A program made the position numbers and the translations under genes. The notes below the pieces were generated by a model. It worked only from the letters and a program-made list of their open reading frames with translations, searched no databases and was not told the origin of the DNA. From an uncultured Anaerotruncus sp. (GTDB lineage: Bacteria; Bacillota; Clostridia; Oscillospirales; Ruminococcaceae), in contig NZ_CABUCJ010000038.1 in assembly GCF_902490045.1 (NCBI RefSeq), positions 1 to 20,221 on the forward strand: 20,221 bases of DNA. The letters are read 5' to 3'. Shown here in pieces: positions 15,804-20,221 of this stretch (its first letter is position 1; the number at the start of each line of letters is the position of its first letter).

Positions 15804-17120
15804 ATGGCCAACAAACAAGAAGCGGTCTATGATGCTGTAAAGACCCTCGGCGCCCCCAAGACGTTGGTTCTTGGTATCCAGCACGTTTTTGCGATGTTCG
15901 GCGCCACGGTTCTGGTCCCGATCATCACCGGCCTGAGCGTACAGGTGACGCTCTTCTGCGCGGGTATCGGCACGCTGCTCTTCCATTTCCTCACCAAGAG
16001 GAAGGTCCCGGCGTTCCTGGGCTCGTCTTTCGCATTCCTGGGCGGCTTCGCGGCTGTCAAGGCGCTTCCGCTGACCAATTCCGCCGGCGTCGCGCTGACC
16101 GAAGCTGAAAAGCTTCCGTACGCCTGCGGCGGCATCGTCCTGGCGGGCCTTGTATACGTGGTCCTGGCCGCTCTGATCAAGGGCTTTGGCATCAAGCGGG
16201 TCATGCGGTTCTTCCCGCCGATCGTCACCGGCCCGATCATCATCCTCATCGGCTTGATCCTCGCTCCGTCGGCAATCTCCAACGCGGCGACCAACTGGTT
16301 GCTGGCGGCGGTTGCGATCCTTGTCATCGTCATCTTCAACATCTGGGGCAAGGGGATGCTCAAGATCGTCCCCATCCTGATGGGCATCGTCATCTCCTAC
16401 ATCGTGGCGCTGGTCACGGGCAAAGTCGATTTTACCGCGGTCGCGCAGGCGGGCTTTGTGGGTCTGCCCCCCTTCGTGCTGGCGAAATTTGACGTGAGCG
16501 CGATCATCATCATGGTCCCGATCGCTCTGGCCACCATGATGGAGCATATCGGCGACATCGCGGCCATCGGCGCGACCTGCGAGCGCAACTTCCTCGCGAA
16601 CCCCGGCCTGCACCGCACCCTGCTGGGCGACGGCCTTGCGACGAGCCTTGCCGGCCTGGTCGGCGGCCCGGCGAACACCACCTACGGCGAGAACACCGGC
16701 GTTCTGGCGCTGACCAAGGTCTACGACCCGATCGTCATGGAGATCGCGGCCGTCGTGGCGGTTCTGCTCTCCTTCATCCCGAAGTTCGGCGAAGTGGTCA
16801 ACTCGATCCCGACGGCGATCATCGGCGGCGTCTCCTTCATCCTCTACGGCAGCATCTCCGCCATCGGCGTGCGCAACGTGGTTGAGAACCAGGTCGACCT
16901 GACCGAGAGCCGCAACCTGCTGATCGCGGCGGTCATCCTCGTCAGCGGCCTCGGCTTCAACTCGGTGGGCGGCATCACCTTCCATATCGGCGGCGCTGCC
17001 ATCACCCTGAGCGGCCTTGCGATCGCGGCGATCCTCGGCATCCTGATGAACGCGATTCTTCCCGGAAACGACTATGTTTTCAACGAGGAAGAGTATGTCG
17101 GTGACATCGCGGTTCCGTAA
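15804..17120 (+). CDS. NCS2-family nucleobase:cation symporter, uracil permease type
   Basis: This 438-residue integral membrane protein belongs to the NCS2 (NAT) family of uracil and xanthine permeases. It has GIQHVFAMFGATVLVP at residues 24-39, the GSSFAF motif at 73-78, and two key acidic residues: E247 in MMEHIG and E296 in TTYGEN. Their spacing of 49 equals that of E241 and E290, the uracil-binding glutamates of E. coli UraA. Xanthine and urate transporters normally have Gln in a QNxG motif at the second position, so the sequence favours uracil. The ATG follows GAGGAGG at 7 nt. It lies 148 nt after the Mo-hydroxylase operon in the same direction, and a good terminator follows. Substrate choice within pyrimidines is inferred. 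Confidence 0.92.
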   Translation: MANKQEAVYDAVKTLGAPKTLVLGIQHVFAMFGATVLVPIITGLSVQVTLFCAGIGTLLFHFLTKRKVPAFLGSSFAFLGGFAAVKALPLTNSAGVALTEAEKLPYACGGIVLAGLVYVVLAALIKGFGIKRVMRFFPPIVTGPIIILIGLILAPSAISNAATNWLLAAVAILVIVIFNIWGKGMLKIVPILMGIVISYIVALVTGKVDFTAVAQAGFVGLPPFVLAKFDVSAIIIMVPIALATMMEHIGDIAAIGATCERNFLANPGLHRTLLGDGLATSLAGLVGGPANTTYGENTGVLALTKVYDPIVMEIAAVVAVLLSFIPKFGEVVNSIPTAIIGGVSFILYGSISAIGVRNVVENQVDLTESRNLLIAAVILVSGLGFNSVGGITFHIGGAAITLSGLAIAAILGILMNAILPGNDYVFNEEEYVGDIAVP

Positions 17121-17188
17121 CAAAAACAGAATTCCCTGTCTGTGAGATTTTGCTCCATTTCTCTGCAAACTTACAGAAATCGGGGTTG

Positions 17189-17229
17189 GGCGGCTCTTTC
17201 CGGGGACGGGAAGAGCCGCCTTTCCTTTT
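17189..17229 (+). terminator. Intrinsic terminator after the permease gene
   Basis: A 13-bp stem with one G:T pair (GGCGGCTCTTTCC, 6-nt loop, GGGAAGAGCCGCC) is followed directly by TTTCCTTTT. It ends the Mo-hydroxylase/permease transcription unit. Confidence 0.85.
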
Positions 17230-17327
17230 GCTGGAAGACGGAAGGAGGCGCCCACCGGGATTTCACACAGATTTTACATTGCGGGGCGGCCCGGCCCCCG
17301 GCAAACTGCCAAATTGTAAAAATTGGC

Positions 17328-17356
17328 TTGCAATTTCTTTACGCAGGGTGCAGAAT
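17328..17356 (+). promoter_or_regulatory. Possible promoter of the MATE transporter gene
   Basis: TTGCAA (17328-17333) and CAGAAT (17351-17356) are spaced by 17 nt, about 33 nt before the start codon. Each box matches four of six consensus bases, so this is a weak prediction. Confidence 0.35.
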
Positions 17357-17388
17357 GATTGCAGATTATAAGAAGGTGCGGTTTGCTG

Positions 17389-18714
17389 ATGTTTACGAGA
17401 AGAGATTTGGTGCGGCTGATCATCCCGCTGATCATCGAGCAGGTGCTCGCGGCGACGGTCGGCATCGCGGATACCTTCATGGTGTCGAGCGTGGGGGAGG
17501 CGGCGGTTTCGGGCGTCTCGCTGGTCGATTCGATCAACCTGCTGCTGCTCAACGTGTTCGCGGCGCTTTCGACGGGCGGATCGATCGTGGCGTCCCAGTA
17601 TCTCGGGCGGGAGGACCAGCCCAGCGCGAACGCGGCGGCCAAGCAGCTCCTGACCGTGACGACCCTCGTCTCCTTCGGGCTGGTCGCCGTCTGCATGCCG
17701 GGCAGCAGGTTCATCCTGCACGCCCTCTTCGGCAGCGCGGACGCCGCGGTCATGGGAAACGCCGAGGTGTATTTCCTGCTTTCGGCGCTCTCCTATCCCT
17801 TCATGGCGGTCTACAACGCCTGCGCCGCGCTTTTCCGCGCGCAGGGCAACTCGAAGATTTCAATGATGGCGGCGCTCGTCATGAACATCGTCAACATCTC
17901 CTTCAACGCGCTCTTCATCTACGGCCTGCGGCTGGGCGCGGCGGGCGCGGCGCTCGGCTCGCTGATCGCGCGCGGGGTGTCGGCGGCGTTTTTGCTGGCG
18001 GTGCTCTGCCATCACAACAACCGCATCTATCTGGAGGAACTCAAAAAGCCCGAATGGCACCCCGCCATGATCAAAAGCATCCTGCGCATCGGGGTGCCCA
18101 ACGGTCTGGAAAACAGCATGTTCCACATCGGCAAGCTGATGGTGGCGGGACTGATCACGACCTTCGGCACGGTGGCGATCGCGGCGAACGCGGTGGGCAA
18201 CAGCGTCATGACGATGTCCCAGATGCCGGGGCAGGCGGTGAGCCTGGCGATGGTGACGGTCGTGGGCCAATGCGTGGGCGCGGGGGAGTTCCACCAGGCG
18301 AAAAAGTATATCCTCGGACTGGTCGGCGCCGCGCACGGGATGAACCTCGTGCTCAACCTGATCGTCATCGCTATGCTCCACCCGATCGTCGGGCTGTTCG
18401 GGCTTTCGGCGGCGACGGCGGAGGCCGCCTGGCAGATCTGCCTCGTCTGCGCGCTCGGCAACATCCTCTTCTGGCCGATGGCCTTCGCGCTGCCGAACGG
18501 CCTGCGCGCCGCAAACGACGTGAAGTTCACGATGATCACGTCGGTCGTTTCCATGTGGGTGTTCCGGGTAATTTTCAGCTATATCCTCGGCCGCTATCTC
18601 GGGCTGGGGCTGCTCGGGGTGTGGGCGGCGATGATCATCGACTGGGTTTTCCGCGCGGCCGTCTTTATGACCCGCCTGCTGCGCGGCAGATGGATGAACC
18701 GCCAGCTGATCTGA
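17389..18714 (+). CDS. MATE-family efflux transporter
   Basis: A 441-residue membrane protein of the multidrug and toxic compound extrusion family. It has two similar halves of hydrophobic helices, about twelve in all, and starts with the family pattern MFTRRDLVRLIIPLIIEQVLA, followed by GIADTFMVSSVGEAAVSGVS. MATE proteins export cationic drugs or metabolites using a sodium or proton gradient. I chose ATG 17389, with AAGG some 12 nt upstream. In-frame TTG codons at 17359 and 17383 are alternatives. The gene stands between a strong upstream terminator and a bidirectional terminator, so it is probably monocistronic and not part of the neighbouring catabolic genes. Substrate unknown. Confidence 0.9.
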   Translation: MFTRRDLVRLIIPLIIEQVLAATVGIADTFMVSSVGEAAVSGVSLVDSINLLLLNVFAALSTGGSIVASQYLGREDQPSANAAAKQLLTVTTLVSFGLVAVCMPGSRFILHALFGSADAAVMGNAEVYFLLSALSYPFMAVYNACAALFRAQGNSKISMMAALVMNIVNISFNALFIYGLRLGAAGAALGSLIARGVSAAFLLAVLCHHNNRIYLEELKKPEWHPAMIKSILRIGVPNGLENSMFHIGKLMVAGLITTFGTVAIAANAVGNSVMTMSQMPGQAVSLAMVTVVGQCVGAGEFHQAKKYILGLVGAAHGMNLVLNLIVIAMLHPIVGLFGLSAATAEAAWQICLVCALGNILFWPMAFALPNGLRAANDVKFTMITSVVSMWVFRVIFSYILGRYLGLGLLGVWAAMIIDWVFRAAVFMTRLLRGRWMNRQLI

Positions 18715-18720
18715 GCGCGC

Positions 18721-18754
18721 AAAAAAGCGTGCGGCTTTGGCCGCACGCTTTTTT
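18721..18754. terminator. Bidirectional intrinsic terminator between the MATE gene and gerQ
   Basis: A6-GCGTGCGGC, loop TTTG, GCCGCACGC-T6 forms a 9-bp GC stem extended by A:T pairs. It has a T-run on both strands and so serves the converging MATE and gerQ transcripts. Confidence 0.92.
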
Positions 18755-18761
18755 ATCGTGA

Positions 18762-19223
18762 TTACCGGTTTATGCGGGGATAGCCTCTGCCGCCCATCCC
18801 GGGACGCGGCGCGCCGGCGGGCGCGCCCGACATGCCGGGCTGCCCGTATACGCCGGGCGGGAGCGGATTGGGAAGGGGCGGAAGGACGGACTGTCCCGCC
18901 GATCCGGACAGGTCCTGCCTGGGGCGCAGGCGGGTGTCCACAAAGGTGACGAATTTGAGGGAGTAGAGGTCGCAGACGGTGTACTGCTCCTCGCTCGGCT
19001 GGTAGAGGGTGATGTAGTTGATGCCGCCCGAATAGAGATACCCCTCCTTGCGTTCCAGGCCGTTGGTGCCGATCAGGAATTCGCAGATTACATAGGCGCC
19101 GAGATTTTCGCGGAGGATGGAGGAAAAGGAGCCGAGGTAGACCTCTTCGTTGCTCTGCGGGTTCTCCTCCGCCTGCTGGCTCTCGAATGGCCCGAAGTTC
19201 AGGTTGCTGTCGCCGTTTGCCAT
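18762..19223 (-). CDS. gerQ: GerQ-like spore coat protein
   Basis: The 153-residue protein has a GerQ-like domain at about residues 28-97. It runs from VYLGSFSSILRENLGAYV through a central beta-rich part to SLKFVTFVD, matching the order IENILRxNxGK ... YLDYVTFDE of Bacillus GerQ. In Bacillus, GerQ sits in the inner coat, is crosslinked by transglutaminase, and is needed to hold CwlJ in place. The gene follows cwlJ by 15 nt in the same direction, an arrangement also known from the B. cereus group, which supports the call. The tail (112-153) is rich in Pro and Gly. In B. subtilis the low-complexity part is N-terminal instead. Similarity is moderate, so the assignment rests on both sequence and neighbourhood. 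Confidence 0.72.
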   Translation of the reverse strand: MANGDSNLNFGPFESQQAEENPQSNEEVYLGSFSSILRENLGAYVICEFLIGTNGLERKEGYLYSGGINYITLYQPSEEQYTVCDLYSLKFVTFVDTRLRPRQDLSGSAGQSVLPPLPNPLPPGVYGQPGMSGAPAGAPRPGMGGRGYPRINR

Positions 19224-19238
19224 AAGATACCCCTCTTT

Positions 19239-19679
19239 CTATGTTTGGTAGTATGCGTCGGTGGGATTGTAAAAACAGTGGTCGCCGATCCGCGTGACCA
19301 GATACCCGATGCTGCTGGGGAAATTCCGCCGGCAGTTGGGGGAGAAGGGGTTGTAGAACCAGAGCGCCTGCCCCAGGTCCATCAGGCGGTTGCCGGCGAT
19401 CGCCCAGTCTGCAATGTCGTAGTGGATCTGCTCGGGGCGCATGTTGTAGATGTTCTGGGGATTGTAGGAGCCCCGTTCGGTCTCGGACATGCAGACGAAC
19501 TGCCCCGTCTGGTAGAGGATTTTGCGGATACTGCCCTGCCCGACGCGCTTGTATTCCCCGCCCGGCGCGTTCACACGGTTCATTACGACGCTGGCCACCG
19601 CCTTCATCCCGGTGTCCCCCTCTCCGCCCGCCTCGCACTGGATCAGCCGGGCAAACAGTTCCCGGTCCGTCAGCGGCAT
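19239..19679 (-). CDS. cwlJ: Spore cortex-lytic enzyme CwlJ (cell wall hydrolase, SleB/CwlJ family)
   Basis: This 146-residue enzyme is a hydrolase of the SleB/CwlJ catalytic domain family. Visible motifs are LIQCEAGGEGDTGMKAVASV at the N terminus, with the presumed catalytic Glu at 16, then MNRV, ALWFYNP and RIGDHCFYNP at the C terminus. There is no signal peptide or peptidoglycan-binding domain, and the length is close to that of Bacillus CwlJ, unlike the longer SleB. It degrades muramic-lactam cortex peptidoglycan during germination. ATG 19679 lies 6 nt after AAGGAGGG and is preferred over an upstream ATG at 19703. It precedes gerQ in the same operon. Expression is presumably in the mother cell during sporulation, but I see no clear sporulation-sigma promoter. 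Confidence 0.9.
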   Translation of the reverse strand: MPLTDRELFARLIQCEAGGEGDTGMKAVASVVMNRVNAPGGEYKRVGQGSIRKILYQTGQFVCMSETERGSYNPQNIYNMRPEQIHYDIADWAIAGNRLMDLGQALWFYNPFSPNCRRNFPSSIGYLVTRIGDHCFYNPTDAYYQT

Positions 19680-19711
19680 GGAAAGCCCTCCTTCCGTTTT
19701 CACAGTTCACT

Positions 19712-19728
19712 GCGGGCGAAAAGCCCGC
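19712..19728 (-). terminator. Short hairpin between the flippase and cwlJ genes
   Basis: GCGGGC-GAAAA-GCCCGC is a perfect 6-bp stem in the 94-nt gap. No T-run follows on the minus strand, so termination here is doubtful. Confidence 0.3.
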
Positions 19729-19773
19729 CCGGTATCATGGATATGACGGGCTTGCCTGTCCCTATGCGCGGTT

Positions 19774-20221
19774 TTACACGCGGCGCGGGTCGCAGCCCAC
19801 CAGATGCAGGAGAAGGAGATAGCATACGGCGGAAACCAGAACGGGCAGGAGGGCGGCCCCGATGGGGGAACCGGGCAGCGGCAGCCCCGCGCGGGAGAGG
19901 ACGCGCGCGGCGAGCACCGCGATGGCGGCACACAGCAGGGGCTTTACGACCCGCTCGATGAGGTCGACCTCAAACTTTGCGACGCGGATGAGGCGTCCGA
20001 GGCTGAGGGAAAAGTTGAAGACCTCGCTCAAAACAATGACGAGGATATAGCCCTTGATGCCGAAAACGGGCAGCAGCAGGTAGACGAGCACCATGCTGAT
20101 GGCGGCGTCGGCGACGTTGTAGCGCATGACCGAGAGCTGTTCGTCCATCCCCTTGAGCATGCAGTCGACGGCGGTGTCGAGGTACATGACGGGGATGACG
20201 GGCGCGAGCAGGCGGATGTAG
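19774..20221 (-). CDS. SpoVB-like polysaccharide flippase, C-terminal part (runs off the window)
   Basis: An open frame enters from the right edge and ends at 19774, giving 148 visible residues. It begins YIRLLAPVIPVMYLDTAVDC, continues with MLKGMDEQLSVMRYN, and has four or so hydrophobic helices (for example VLVYLLLPVFGIKGYILVIV). This matches the C-terminal half of oligosaccharide flippases of the MVF/MATE-like superfamily, particularly stage V sporulation protein B. Those proteins move lipid-linked cell-wall or cortex precursors across the membrane. It lies upstream of cwlJ and gerQ on the same strand, consistent with a sporulation role. Which flippase subfamily it belongs to cannot be fixed without the missing N-terminal part. 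Confidence 0.82.
   Translation of the reverse strand, partial: YIRLLAPVIPVMYLDTAVDCMLKGMDEQLSVMRYNVADAAISMVLVYLLLPVFGIKGYILVIVLSEVFNFSLSLGRLIRVAKFEVDLIERVVKPLLCAAIAVLAARVLSRAGLPLPGSPIGAALLPVLVSAVCYLLLLHLVGCDPRRV

Noticed and set aside
13271..15814. Very long open frame on the minus strand opposite the Mo subunit
   Set aside because: It is rich in Arg, Asp, Val and His with no family motif, as expected for the antisense of a GC-rich gene, while the plus strand encodes a complete recognisable enzyme.
17142..18761. Alternative plus-strand frame overlapping the MATE gene
   Set aside because: Arg/Gly-rich out-of-frame translation of the MATE gene without domain features.

Overview
The window looks like part of a GC-rich, spore-forming anaerobic Firmicute, most likely a Clostridia/Oscillospiraceae-type gut organism. 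The evidence is a CwlJ-type spore cortex hydrolase next to a GerQ-like coat protein, a SpoVB-like flippase fragment, strong AGGAGG ribosome binding sites, and coding DNA rich in G/C at third positions set against AT-rich intergenic DNA with sigma-A type promoters. The species assignment is inference. I found no rRNA, tRNA, CRISPR array, insertion sequence or phage gene.

Layout. (1) 50-6573, leftward operon: PucR-family regulator, DUF2877 protein, FdrA, a 56-residue mini-protein, DUF1116 protein, cyclase-family metal hydrolase. (2) 6911-11230, leftward operon: family III CoA-transferase, amidase-signature enzyme, biotin-dependent acyl-CoA carboxyltransferase, apparently with a structured leader of about 350 nt. 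(3) 12002-17120, rightward and divergent from (2): three-subunit molybdenum hydroxylase (FAD, 2x[2Fe-2S], Mo subunits), then an NCS2 nucleobase permease with the uracil-type glutamate pair. (4) 17389-18714: a MATE efflux transporter, probably unrelated. (5) 18762-20221, leftward: gerQ-like, cwlJ, and the C-terminal part of a SpoVB-like flippase running off the window.

How the genes may work together (inference). Regions 1-3 supply nearly every step of an energy-conserving oxidative pyrimidine pathway that I do not know to have been described. Uracil is imported by the permease and oxidised by the Mo hydroxylase to barbiturate. The cyclase-family enzyme opens the ring to ureidomalonate. FdrA/DUF1116/DUF2877 split this with phosphate into malonamate and carbamoyl phosphate. 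This is the one-carbon-longer analogue of the oxalurate-to-oxamate reaction assigned to AllFGH in E. coli. The amidase then gives malonate and ammonia, the CoA-transferase gives malonyl-CoA, and the carboxyltransferase decarboxylates it to acetyl-CoA. With thymine the same steps would give methylmalonyl-CoA and propionyl-CoA. A carbamate kinase and the biotin carrier/decarboxylase partners are not in the window and would have to be encoded elsewhere. The individual family assignments are firm; the substrate and the integrated pathway are a hypothesis.
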